From NCBI RefSeq assembly GCF_001735805.1, contig NZ_CP017248.1:1550001-1614000 (forward strand): a stretch of 64,000 nucleotides of DNA, read 5' to 3'. The first letter of the stretch is position 1, and every line of letters begins with the position of its first letter. Position numbers and translations under genes: made by a program. The notes under the pieces were generated by a model. The model did not search any database and had not been told where the DNA came from. It saw only the letters and a program-made list of their open reading frames with translations. The DNA comes from Streptomyces fodineus. Its GTDB lineage: Bacteria > Actinomycetota > Actinomycetes > Streptomycetales > Streptomycetaceae. Shown here piece after piece: positions 26,014 through 34,146 of this stretch.

Positions 26014-26790
26014 GTGCCCAGCAAGAAGGCCCTCGTCCGCCGCCCCAGCCCCCGCCTCGCCGAAGGCCTGGTGACGCACATCGAGCGGGAGAAGGTCGAT
26101 GTGGGGCTCGCCGTCGAGCAGTGGGAGGCCTACGTCGAGGCCCTGCGCACGCACGGCTGGGAGACCATCGAGGTCGACCCGGAGGACGACTGCCCGGACT
26201 CGGTGTTCGTCGAAGACACCGTCGTCATGTACAAGAACGTGGCGTTGATCACCCGGCCGGGCGCGGAGTCCCGGCGCGAGGAGACCGTCGGCGTGGAGGA
26301 GGCGGTGGCCCGCCTCGGCTGCTCGGTGAACTGGATCTGGGAGCCGGGCACGCTGGACGGCGGTGACGTCCTGAAGGTCGGCGACACGGTGTACGTCGGC
26401 CGCGGCGGACGCACCAACGCGGCCGGTGTGCAGCAGGTGCGGGCCGCCTTCGAGCCGCTGGGCGCGCGCGTGGTGCCCGTCCCCGTGAGCAAGGTGCTGC
26501 ACCTGAAGTCGGCGGTGACCGCGCTGCCCGACGGCACGGTGATCGGGCACATCCCGAAGGTCGACCGCCCGTCGCTGTTCCCGGGCTTCCTGTCGGTGCC
26601 CGAGGAGTCCGGCGCGCATGTGGTGCTGCTCGGCGGGCACAAGCTGCTGATGGCGGCGAGCGCACCGAAGACCGCGGAGCTGCTGACCGATCTCGGCCAC
26701 GAGGTGGTCACGGTGGACATCAGCGAGTTCGAGAAGCTCGAGGGTTGTGTGACGTGCCTCTCGGTGCGACTGAGGGAGTTGTACGCCTGA
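26014..26790 (+). CDS. ddaH: Dimethylarginine dimethylaminohydrolase (dimethylargininase)
   Basis: A 258-residue member of the guanidine-modifying pentein superfamily. The substrate-binding EDTVVMYKNVALITRPG block (about 68-85), the catalytic His163 in LHLKSAV and the nucleophile Cys248 in GCVTCLSVRL are all in place. It hydrolyses N-omega,N-omega-dimethyl-L-arginine to citrulline and dimethylamine. Arginine deiminase is less likely because the protein is only 258 residues (deiminases are about 400). The start is the GTG at 26014 (VPSKKALVRRPSPRL); 22 further residues upstream are low-complexity Arg/His. It stands alone between two genes on the same strand with spacing of 191 and 223 bases. 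Confidence 0.9.
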   Translation: MPSKKALVRRPSPRLAEGLVTHIEREKVDVGLAVEQWEAYVEALRTHGWETIEVDPEDDCPDSVFVEDTVVMYKNVALITRPGAESRREETVGVEEAVARLGCSVNWIWEPGTLDGGDVLKVGDTVYVGRGGRTNAAGVQQVRAAFEPLGARVVPVPVSKVLHLKSAVTALPDGTVIGHIPKVDRPSLFPGFLSVPEESGAHVVLLGGHKLLMAASAPKTAELLTDLGHEVVTVDISEFEKLEGCVTCLSVRLRELYA

Positions 26791-26902
26791 ACGGTGATCC
26801 CATCGCCGCGACGACCCCTGGACCTGCGGGTCCTGGGCCGTTTGGCACGCCCTCAAAAAGCCGGTGCGGGGCGCTGATCAGCGATCTTTACAGTGAACTT
26901 AA

Positions 26903-26948
26903 CCTACGGCTTCGTAACCTACGGATTCGTAGCCTACGATCTCGTAGG
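26903..26948. promoter_or_regulatory. Triple palindromic operator upstream of the desaturase gene
   Basis: Three head-to-tail units with a 15-base period: 26903-26917, 26918-26932 and 26933-26948. Each is a dyad with TACG and CGTA half-sites; the third is a perfect 7+2+7 palindrome (CCTACGATCTCGTAGG). Possible -10 hexamers TAACCT (26915) and TAGCCT (26930) lie inside the array. A TetR-type repressor of desaturation is the likely ligand, inferred from the dyad form and the gene downstream. Confidence 0.7.
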
Positions 26949-27013
26949 TTTCCCGGCACCGCTCGCCGGCCCGTTCCCATTCTCCCCCGTGTTCGGCGTC
27001 CCCTGGAGTTCTC

Positions 27014-27988
27014 GTGACGATCACCTCCCCTCACCTCGGCAGCCCGTCCGCATGGACCGACGCGCGGCTGCTGTTCGCGCTGGAGGAAGTGGTCGAGAAC
27101 GAGCTGAACCGGCATCTGAAGATCGCCAAGGACTGGATGCCGCACGAGTACGTGCCGTGGAGCGACGGCCGTAACTTCCCCGGCCTGTTCGAGGACGGGG
27201 AGGCCTGGGACAAGGACCAGTCCAAGGTGACCGAGATCGGCCGTATCGCCCTCGTGGTCAACCTGCTCACCGAGGACAACCTGCCGAGCTACCACCACGA
27301 GATCGCCACGCTCTTCGGCCGTGACGGCGCCTGGGGTACCTGGGTGCACCGCTGGACGGCCGAGGAGGGCCGACACGGCATCGTGATGCGCGACTATCTC
27401 CTCGCCTCGCGCGCGGTGGACCCGGACAAGCTGGAACAATTCCGGATGGCCCACATGAGCGAGGGCTTCGAGTCCGACAACCGGCACTCGATGCTGCACT
27501 CGGTCGCCTACGTCGCCTTCCAGGAGCTGGCCACCCGGATCTCGCACCGCAACACCGGCCACCAGTCCGGCGACCCGGTCTGTGACCGCATGCTGGCCCG
27601 CATCGCGACCGACGAGAACCTGCACATGGTCTTCTACCGCAATCTGCTGAAGGCCGCCTTCGAACTGGCCCCCGATCTGACCATGCAGGCCGTGCGAGAC
27701 GTGGTCGTCAACTTCCGGATGCCCGGACACGGCATCCCCGGCTTCGAGCGGGCCGCCGCGCAGATGGCCATCGGCGAGGTCTACAACCTGCGCATCCACC
27801 ACGACGACGTGCTGCAGCCCGTGCTGCGCTTCCTGAAGGTCATGGAGATCGACGGCCTCGGCCCCGAGGGACGCCAGGCGCAGGAGGAACTCGGCCTGTT
27901 CATGGGCGGCCTGGACGCGGAGGCCCTGAAGTTCGACGAGAAGCTGGCCGCCCGCAAGGCCCGCATGACGGCGCGCGCCGGGGGCTGA
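27014..27988 (+). CDS. Acyl-[acyl-carrier-protein] desaturase (soluble di-iron)
   Basis: A 324-residue ferritin-like desaturase. Iron ligands are supplied by Glu in VVENELNRHL (about residue 26), by the EEGRH motif (about 116) and by DENLH (about 202), the two E/DExxH motifs that define this soluble class; no membrane helices are present. It introduces a double bond into ACP-bound acyl chains with ferredoxin and oxygen. The start is a GTG at 27014. It is monocistronic, convergent with the WhiB-like gene, and preceded by the triple palindromic operator, so expression is probably tuned to the state of the lipid pool. Confidence 0.92.
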   Translation: MTITSPHLGSPSAWTDARLLFALEEVVENELNRHLKIAKDWMPHEYVPWSDGRNFPGLFEDGEAWDKDQSKVTEIGRIALVVNLLTEDNLPSYHHEIATLFGRDGAWGTWVHRWTAEEGRHGIVMRDYLLASRAVDPDKLEQFRMAHMSEGFESDNRHSMLHSVAYVAFQELATRISHRNTGHQSGDPVCDRMLARIATDENLHMVFYRNLLKAAFELAPDLTMQAVRDVVVNFRMPGHGIPGFERAAAQMAIGEVYNLRIHHDDVLQPVLRFLKVMEIDGLGPEGRQAQEELGLFMGGLDAEALKFDEKLAARKARMTARAGG

Positions 27989-28066
27989 CCTCCGCCCGGC
28001 CGGCGTGTCGCGGCATGTGGCCGGGCCGCTGTGTCCGCCGCTGCCGCCGCCGTGGCGGGTCCGGTC

Positions 28067-28312
28067 TCAGTGGGACGTGCGGCGCAGGGCCAGGCGTTCC
28101 TTCTCGGACAGGCCGCCCCAGACGCCGAAGCGCTCGTCGTTCGTCAGCGCGTAGTCCAGGCAGGCGGGGCGCAGCTCGCACATGGCGCAGATGCGCTTCG
28201 CCTCGCGCACCGAGCTGCCGGGCTCGGGGAAGAAGAAGTCCGGCCCGGTCTGCGCGCACAGGGCCTGCGCCTGCCAGGTGTCATCGGCCGGGGTGATCGT
28301 CTCGAAGTGCAT
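28067..28312 (-). CDS. WhiB-like (Wbl) iron-sulfur regulator
   Basis: An 81-residue Wbl protein. The four cluster ligands are Cys19, Cys42, Cys45 and Cys51 (C-x22-C-x2-C-x5-C), followed by the GVWGG turn at 63-67 and a basic C-terminus (KERLALRR). Proteins of this family carry a [4Fe-4S] cluster and act with the primary sigma factor on development or resistance genes. The start is the ATG at 28312; the upstream frame to 28420 lacks conservation. The neighbourhood (ssgD, ABC-F, desaturase) suggests the wbl gene found in the same area of S. coelicolor, but I do not assign a letter. It is convergent with the desaturase and divergent from the VOC gene. Confidence 0.93.
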   Translation of the reverse strand: MHFETITPADDTWQAQALCAQTGPDFFFPEPGSSVREAKRICAMCELRPACLDYALTNDERFGVWGGLSEKERLALRRTSH

Positions 28313-28581
28313 GACGAGGATCGTGCCGCGCGGCGAAAAACGTTCGATCAACGCCGGGTCAACGTCTCCGTCAAGGCCTCCGGCCGCCCCGATGATGCTC
28401 CTTGGGGCCCGCCCGCGCACGGCGGCGCGCGGGGCGGGGCGAAACCCGCAGAACGCGCCCGCTCACCCAGGGTGAGACCGGGGTTCGCTCCGGCGCGCCG
28501 CGGTGCTCCGGCGGCGATTGTCAGTGGGGGGTGCCAGACTCGGCAGTGCACAGGACGGGACCCCTTTCGAGGAGGGCGAAG

Positions 28582-29373
28582 ATGCTCACCACCCGTTTCG
28601 TCAACGGCGCTCCGAACTGGATCGACATCGGCACCCCCGACATCGACGGCGCCATCTCCTTCTACGGCGGCCTCTTCGACTGGCAGTTCCAGTCGGCGGG
28701 GCCCGATGCAGGCGGCTACGGCTTCTTCCAGCTGGGCGGCAGGACCGTCGCGGGCGGCATGCAGTCCGGCCCCGAGCAGGGCCCGCCCGCCTGGACGGTG
28801 TACTTCCAGAGCGCGGACGCACAGGCCACCGCCAAGGCGGCCGAACAGGCCCACGGCAGCGTGCTGTTCCAGCCGATGGACGTGATGGGACAGGGCCACA
28901 TGGCGATCCTCGCCGACCAGGCGGGCGTGCCCTTCGGGATCTGGCAGCCGGGGCAGACCAAGGGCGTTGACGTGGCCGGCGAGCCGGGCGCGCTGTGCTG
29001 GGTCGAGCTGTACACCCCGGACATCGCGGCAGCCGCCGCCTTCTACCACCAGGTGCTCGCTCTGGAGACCTCCGCCGTGCCCTTCCCTGGCGGGACGTAC
29101 ACCTGCGTCAATCCGGCCGACGGCGGGGACGACGCGATGTTCGGCGGGATCGTGCCGCTGTCCGACGCCCCGGCCGAGGCCGACGGCAGTCCGTACTGGC
29201 TGCCGTACTTCGAGGTCGAGGACACCGACGCGGTGGTCGACAAGGCGCAGCAGCTCGGCGGAAAGGTGCGCATGCCGGCGACGTCCATGGAAGGCATCGG
29301 CCGCATGGCCAAGCTCACCGACCCGTACGGCGCCCGTTTCGCGGTGATCAAGAGCGAGCAGCCCCAGGGCTGA
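28582..29373 (+). CDS. VOC (glyoxalase/bleomycin-resistance fold) family protein
   Basis: A 263-residue protein with two tandem VOC modules: GAPNWIDIGTPDIDGAISFYGGLFDW starts the first (about residue 8) and ALCWVELYTPDIAAAAAFYHQV the second (about 135). Each ends with a beta-strand of the KLTDPYGARFAVI type. Such double-VOC proteins bind a metal or small hydrophobic ligand; many are annotated as hydroxylases or resistance proteins without proof. The ATG at 28582 follows GAGGAGGG. No operon partner is present; the downstream 900 bases are a transposase remnant. Confidence 0.85.
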   Translation: MLTTRFVNGAPNWIDIGTPDIDGAISFYGGLFDWQFQSAGPDAGGYGFFQLGGRTVAGGMQSGPEQGPPAWTVYFQSADAQATAKAAEQAHGSVLFQPMDVMGQGHMAILADQAGVPFGIWQPGQTKGVDVAGEPGALCWVELYTPDIAAAAAFYHQVLALETSAVPFPGGTYTCVNPADGGDDAMFGGIVPLSDAPAEADGSPYWLPYFEVEDTDAVVDKAQQLGGKVRMPATSMEGIGRMAKLTDPYGARFAVIKSEQPQG

Positions 29374-29451
29374 ACCCGGCCGGCCGGACCGGAGCCATGC
29401 GGGGGCTGGGCGGTTTCGTTCGGATCGGTTGGCCGTCGGTCCGGGCGCGCC

Positions 29452-30097
29452 GTCAACTGATGCGCGGTAGGCGCGGATCGGGCCGTTGCTCCCGGACCGG
29501 ACGCCGAAGCGGGGTGGTCGCAGGCGGGATCACCGTGAGGTGCTCGACGCCGTCGCCTTCACGTTCGGCCCAGGCCAGGTCCTCATCGGCGTCGGCCCGG
29601 GCCGTCAGCGGGTGAACACGCGCTCCCAGGTGCCGTCGACGGCCCGCATCCGTGTCGGTGGACTCCACGATCGTGCGGGCTCACCAGCACGCGGCCGGGG
29701 CACCCGAAAAGGGCCCCGGCCGGCGAACCGGCCGACCATGCCGTCGGCCGGTTCGCCGACGGACTGACCACGAAGATCCACCTCGCTGCCGATGCGCGCT
29801 GTCGGCCTCTGGCGTTCGTTCTCACCACGGGCCAGGCCGGTGATGCGCCGGCCACCACCGACCTCATGGCCCGCCTGCGCATCCCCCCACGACTAGGGCG
29901 CGCGCACCAGGCCGGACGCGCTCCTTGCGGCCAAGGCCTGCCCATCCCGCGCGATCCATGATCACCTGCGCAAGCGCGGCATCCCGGCGGTGATCCCGGC
30001 CCCGGCGGACCGGCGAGGCCACCGGCTGCGACGGGGCGGCAGGCCACCAGCCTTCGACCGCGACACCCACAAGCAGCGCAACACGGGAATCGTATGA
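29452..30097 (+). pseudogene. Rearranged IS5-family transposase remnant
   Basis: Fragments of a DDE transposase of the IS5 (IS427-like) type occur in order: TDAR-stop-ARIGPLLPDRTPKRGG (W codon changed to TAG at 29468-29470), RDHREVLDAVAFTF, VSVDSTIVRAHQHAAGA (from 29652), GLTTKIHLAADARCRPLAFV (about 29760), and KRGIPAVIPAPADRRGH, ending at KQRNT. The C-terminal part with the catalytic Glu is absent. The segment 29567-29651 is inverted: on the minus strand it reads AVDGTWERVFT and ARADADEDLAWA, exactly the piece missing from the plus strand. No terminal inverted repeats were found. Confidence 0.85.
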
Positions 30098-30301
30098 AGA
30101 ACGCACTCGGTGTCCCATGACAGGAGTTCGAGGCGAGACTCTTCGAGTGAAAAAACCGGGGCAAGGCCACCTGACTGGCGGTTCGCTGGTTGTTGGGGAG
30201 ATCTCCACACCATACGTTCAGCTCCAGTTCTCACAGCGGCGGCACCCGTGCACGGAGTTCGTGCAGACCTGCCACAGACCACAAAGCCGAGAGGAACAGT
30301 C

Positions 30302-31204
30302 ATGCGCCTGATCCGCTGCGCCCTCGCTGCTGCAACGGCGGCGGCTTCCGCCTCAGCCATCGGCCTGCCCCTCTTCTTCACGGACTGGATGCCCCAGAGT
30401 TCCGGTGCCACGCAGGTCCGCATGGTCAGCGCCCCCGGCATCCTGCGGGGCAAAGCCGAACCGCCCAAGGCGCCCTTCACGAGTCCGGGGCCGCAGGCGC
30501 CCCCCTGTTACAGCTACGGCGGCCCCTACTGCGGCTGGGTGCGGACATACTGGGGCGGCTGCGACAAGGAGTGGGGCCTGAGCTTCGGATTCAAAGACCC
30601 TGATCGGATCTGCCGCCACGATCCCCTCCCGAGCCCCTCGGAGACAGCCAGTCCCTCGGAGACAGCCAGTCCCTCGGCCACGTCGTCCTCCGGCCGAATC
30701 GGCGGTTCCTCGGCCAGACTCAGCCGCTTAGAGAGGCCCCACAGCTTGGCCGGGCCCCACCGCTCGGCCAAGCCCAGCCCCACGGCCACATCCAGCCCCT
30801 TGGGACACGTCGGCCGCCACCGGAAGCAGCAGCTTCCCCTGACCAGTCCCGCCGAGAGACCTCCGGCGATCAGTAACGGCGGCGGTACGTACCCGCCGGT
30901 GGCGGTCGAACCGCAGGCGCTGCCGGGGGAAGGAGACCTGCTCGGCTCTCGCCCCGGTCTCCGCACCGGGGCCGGCCGGCCCGTACCGGACCGTGACAGC
31001 CAGGCAGACTACACAGCGAGTCTTCTACAAGCCGCAAATCGATCCATGGAGGACTACGTCTTCGGCTGCCCGACAACCGCGTGGGCCGCTGGACGGAGCT
31101 GCAGCGATGCGGCGCCGTCCCGGCGTGGCCGGCCCGGCCGGCTCCCCGGAGGCTGGCCCTTCGTCAATTGGTACGCGTGGGGTGGCAGCACCTTCGGTCC
31201 CTGA
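30302..31204 (+). CDS. Secreted Ser/Pro-rich protein of unknown function
   Basis: A 300-residue protein I do not recognise. The signal peptide is clear (MRLIRCALAAATAAASASA). The mature part begins with a Pro- and Cys-containing module (PPCYSYGGPYCGW, WGGCDKEW, RICRHD) with four cysteines, then a low-complexity linker with PSETASPSETASPSATSS repeats and further Ser/Pro/His-rich sequence, and a C-terminal module with two more cysteines (FGCPTTAW, RSCSD) ending GGWPFVNWYAWGGSTFGP. Six mature cysteines could form three disulfides. GAGAGGA lies seven bases before the ATG at 30302. Codon bias is weaker than in neighbours, consistent with acquired or fast-evolving DNA. The stop codon lies inside a 23-bp hairpin. 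Confidence 0.65.
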   Translation: MRLIRCALAAATAAASASAIGLPLFFTDWMPQSSGATQVRMVSAPGILRGKAEPPKAPFTSPGPQAPPCYSYGGPYCGWVRTYWGGCDKEWGLSFGFKDPDRICRHDPLPSPSETASPSETASPSATSSSGRIGGSSARLSRLERPHSLAGPHRSAKPSPTATSSPLGHVGRHRKQQLPLTSPAERPPAISNGGGTYPPVAVEPQALPGEGDLLGSRPGLRTGAGRPVPDRDSQADYTASLLQAANRSMEDYVFGCPTTAWAAGRSCSDAAPSRRGRPGRLPGGWPFVNWYAWGGSTFGP

Positions 31205-31237
31205 CGCCACATGACGTCAGGGACCGAAGGTGCTGCC
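31184..31237. terminator. Perfect 23-bp hairpin between two convergent orphan genes
   Basis: Arms at 31184-31206 and 31215-31237 are perfectly complementary over 23 bases with an 8-base loop. The left arm covers the last codons and stop of the upstream gene. It faces the end of the convergent gene at 31259 and probably terminates both. Confidence 0.85.
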
Positions 31238-31258
31238 GGTTCCCCTTCCCGCCGAGTG

Positions 31259-31987
31259 TCACTCGGCAGAACGACGTCGGCGAAGCCAGGCCGCAGCCAG
31301 CGTTCCCAGAATCATCAGCAAACCGCCGACCGCGATCACGATGGTCTTCGCGCTCAGAAGGTCGGTGCTCCAGCCGGCAGCCGCACTATCACGCGGCCCC
31401 CCGGGGGCGAGAGTCTCACCCTTGCCGTTTTGATGCTGGGGCGACGGGGAGCCGGACGGACCACTCCCATCAGCACCACCATGCGGACGAGCACCGTCCT
31501 CGCGGTCCCCGTTGTCCTCGTCGTCGGCGCAGTGGGCGGCCGGGAAGGGAAATCTGCGCTTGTGGCGGTCGAAGGCCTTCACCTCGAAGAGCGGGTGCAC
31601 CTTGAAGAAGTCACGAATCGCAAACTCATACTGGTTGGAGGTCTGTGTGGGATAAGTGACGTCCAAATACGTCGAGACGGAAAAGGTGTCCCACGGTGCC
31701 GCCGGCGACGAGGACGAGGACGAGGACCCTTGGAGGACGAGAGCCTCAGGCCCATGTCGGCCATTGATCAGAATGGCCCTCAGGCCCTTGTCGATGAGCA
31801 CGACACGGCGCTGGCTGTGGCAGTGACGCCAGGGATTGTGGTGACCGTGGTCACCGTCCCCTTCATGGAGCCACAGGGAGCCGGCCGCGTTCCGTGCCGA
31901 CGCCTGTGCGGCGAGGCCGGCCGAGGGAGACACGAGGGCGATAGCCGCACCCGCCAGCGGCGCTGCAACCCAGGAACGAAAATTCAT
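31259..31987 (-). CDS. Exported protein with C-terminal membrane anchor, unknown function
   Basis: A 242-residue protein with an N-terminal signal (NFRSWVAAPLAGAAIALVS, Ala-rich to about residue 30), an extracellular domain rich in His, Asp and Ser, and a C-terminal hydrophobic helix (TIVIAVGGLLMILGTLAAAW, about 213-232) followed by RRRR. No LPxTG-type sortase motif precedes the helix. The domain contains a seven-serine run and YLDVTYPTQTSNQYEFAIRD, perhaps a small beta fold. It looks like a type I membrane protein on the cell surface. GGAGG lies seven bases before the ATG at 31987. I know no named family for it. It is convergent with another orphan secreted protein. Confidence 0.65.
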   Translation of the reverse strand: MNFRSWVAAPLAGAAIALVSPSAGLAAQASARNAAGSLWLHEGDGDHGHHNPWRHCHSQRRVVLIDKGLRAILINGRHGPEALVLQGSSSSSSSPAAPWDTFSVSTYLDVTYPTQTSNQYEFAIRDFFKVHPLFEVKAFDRHKRRFPFPAAHCADDEDNGDREDGARPHGGADGSGPSGSPSPQHQNGKGETLAPGGPRDSAAAGWSTDLLSAKTIVIAVGGLLMILGTLAAAWLRRRRSAE

Positions 31988-32043
31988 TCGATGACCTCCA
32001 TGGGTGGCGGACGCAGGCGACCGCCTGCTGCACGACACATTCG

Positions 32044-32072
32044 AAATCTCAGAAGAAGTTAAGAGAAATCAA
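32044..32072 (-). promoter_or_regulatory. AT-rich promoter candidate for the membrane-anchored orphan
   Basis: On the minus strand TTGATT (32072-32067), a 17-base spacer and AGATTT (32049-32044) lie about 57 bases before the start at 31987, in a patch that is unusually AT-rich for this window. Confidence 0.4.
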
Positions 32073-32228
32073 CTCGCCACATCGTGGACATCCTCGCGGA
32101 GCCGTACTTCTTGTCACTCAACCGCAGTATTCTCATGGGCCACTTGCGCGTTCCCGACGGCATGTACCTGACAGGATCACATCGCGGGCATGTCCCTCTG
32201 GTCCGCACGGCGGCCCAGACGAAAGACC

Positions 32229-33317
32229 CTAGGCGGAGGCGCGTCGTATCAGCGTGGTCGGGAGAATCACGCCGCCGGCGGGCGCCGAGGCCACCGTGGT
32301 TCCGGTCCGGTCGCGACCGCCGGCCAGGCCGCGCAGCAGCAGGCGGGCCATCAGACGCCCCATCTCCTCGATCTCCTGACGGACCGTGGTCAACGGCGGG
32401 TCGGCCTCCATCGCGACGGGCAGCATGTCGTCGAAGCCGATCACGGCCACGTCCTCGGGCACCCGTCGGCCGCTCGCACGCAGCACGCGCAGGGCGCCGA
32501 GCGCGGTGAGGTCGTTGGCGGCGAAGACGGCGTCCACGTCCGGGCAGCGGTCGAGGAGTCCGCGCATGGCGCGTTCGCCGCCGGCCGGGGTGAAGTCGCT
32601 CTCCACGACCAGCCGGGGATCGTTCCCGCCGGGCACCTCGGCCATGACGTCCCGGTAGCCGTCGAGCCGGTCCACCGCCGACGTCTGGTCCAGGGCGCCG
32701 GTGAGGTGCGCGACGCGGGTGCGGCCGAGGCCGACGAGATGCCGTACGGCCGCGCGTGCCCCGCCCCGGTTGTCGCAGTCGACGTACACCACGCCCGGGT
32801 CCTCCCCGGTGGGGCGTGTGGAGCCCGCCACCTGGTCGCCCCAGTGGGGTCGGCCGCCGAACACGGTGGGCACGCCGGCGTCGTGGATGAGGCCGGGCAG
32901 CGGGTCGTCGAGGTGCAGGGAGAAGACCAGGGCGCCGTCGACATGGCCGCCGGCGAGATACCGGGCCACGCGCGCGTGGTCGTCACGGCCCTCGGTGAGC
33001 AGCAGCACCAGCTGGTTGTCGTGGGCGGTCAGTTCCTTGCTGATGCCGCGCAGCTGCAGGGCGAAGAAGGGGTCGGTGAAGACCCGTGTCTCGGGCTCGG
33101 CGATGACGACCGCGACGGCGTCGTGCCGCTTGGTGACGAGGCTGCGCGCCGCCTGGTTGGGTACGTAACCCAGCTCCGCCACGGCCTGCCGTACCCGCTC
33201 GGCCAAGGGCTCGCGCACGCCGTCGCCACCGTTGACCACCCGCGACACGGTGGCCCGGGACACACCGGCCCGCGCGGCCACGGCCTCCAGCGTGGGACGC
33301 GACACTCCCTCGGTCAC
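32229..33317 (-). CDS. LacI-family transcriptional regulator
   Basis: A 362-residue repressor: the DNA-binding domain is RPTLEAVAARAGVSRATVSRVVNG with the hinge helix YVPNQAARSLV, then a periplasmic-binding-protein-like effector domain (VAVVIAEPETRVFTDPFF, ending GGVILPTTLIRR). I prefer the GTG at 33317 because GAGGAG lies seven bases upstream; the ATG at 33332 has no ribosome site. The effector is probably a sugar or nucleoside. No sugar genes are adjacent, so the target is not evident, although the alpha-glucan locus at the right end of the window lacks a regulator within view. The upstream flank is decayed DNA. Confidence 0.9.
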   Translation of the reverse strand: MTEGVSRPTLEAVAARAGVSRATVSRVVNGGDGVREPLAERVRQAVAELGYVPNQAARSLVTKRHDAVAVVIAEPETRVFTDPFFALQLRGISKELTAHDNQLVLLLTEGRDDHARVARYLAGGHVDGALVFSLHLDDPLPGLIHDAGVPTVFGGRPHWGDQVAGSTRPTGEDPGVVYVDCDNRGGARAAVRHLVGLGRTRVAHLTGALDQTSAVDRLDGYRDVMAEVPGGNDPRLVVESDFTPAGGERAMRGLLDRCPDVDAVFAANDLTALGALRVLRASGRRVPEDVAVIGFDDMLPVAMEADPPLTTVRQEIEEMGRLMARLLLRGLAGGRDRTGTTVASAPAGGVILPTTLIRRASA

Positions 33318-33743
33318 TTCGGGACTCCTCATCGGCGGCTGCCGGTCAGAATAACCGCGCGGTGACGACACCGCCGGGGTGCCGGAGGGGCGGCTCGCCA
33401 AGGGCTGTGAAGAGCCTGCGGTGTCGCGGCTCCGCCTCCGCGAGCCGGCTGCGGCGGCCATACCGACCTGCCCGCCGCCGTGGATCGATCCGGCCGGTGC
33501 GGCACGAGTACGGCGGAGTCCGGTGCACGGCGCACGACGGAATCCGGTGTATGGCGCACACGGCCTCGGTGCACGTCGGCCGGGTCGTGCGCTTCGGCGG
33601 GTACTGCGCCGCCACGGACCGGATCGCGGCCTGCCGGCTGACCGACGAGACGGTGTCGGTGGGGGGATCAGCGACGGTCAGCCCCGACGGCGCGGCGCCC
33701 CGCTCGGCCGCCGGAAGCCGTGCCGTCTCCCAAGGTCCCCGGC
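33318..33743. other. Gene-free, decayed stretch with a 24-bp tandem repeat
   Basis: This holds the promoter of the LacI gene and otherwise no recognisable gene. An imperfect 24-bp tandem duplication occupies 33514-33537 and 33538-33561 (CGGAGTCCGG..., CGGAATCCGG...). Open frames here have no family resemblance and erratic composition. Confidence 0.55.
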
Positions 33744-34137
33744 TCTACGGCCAGGACGCGCCCGGCAACAAGCGGGCTTCGCCCTTGCGTGCGCCGCAGG
33801 TATACAGCGCCGTGTTGGCGGACTTCTCCTTGCCGATGGTGGTGGCGTCCCCGTCCGTCTGCGCGGAGGAGCAGAAGCTGCCGGAGCCGTGCGTGGGCAG
33901 CGCGGCCGTTTCGTCCGGCAGCTCGGCCGCCAGGCGGTGTGCGGGGGCGTGCTGGGTACCGGCCGGCTGCTCGGTCAGCCGTGGCTCGACCAGGTCTGGC
34001 CGGCTGCCCGTGCCGATCAGCAGTGACCCACCCGTGAACGCCGCCACCGGCTCGCCCTGCTCCCGCAGGGCGACGGTCGTCCGGGGTCGCCTCTCGCCGG
34101 CCGAGCCCGCCCGCGCGAACCACAGGAAGGCGAAGGG
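33744..34137 (-). pseudogene. Fragment of an MBL-fold (metallo-beta-lactamase) hydrolase gene
   Basis: The minus-strand frame reads LREQGEPVAAFTGGSLLIGT, RPDLVEPRLTEQ, then LPDETAALPTHGSGSFCSSA and ATTIGKEKSANTAL. These are the metal-site and HGFGSFCSS-type blocks of the rhodanese-linked glyoxalase II/persulfide dioxygenase-like hydrolases of actinomycetes. The N-terminal THxHxDH zinc motif and the C-terminal rhodanese domain are both absent, so only about 110-130 residues of a protein of about 450 remain. It abuts the end of the ornithine cyclodeaminase-like gene, whose insertion or a flanking deletion may have cut it. Confidence 0.7.
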
Positions 34138-34146
34138 GGGCTCGGT

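Noticed and set aside
32229..33317. LacI regulator as the local regulator of the alpha-glucan locus
   Set aside because: It lies almost 25 kb away with unrelated genes between, and no shared operator was seen.
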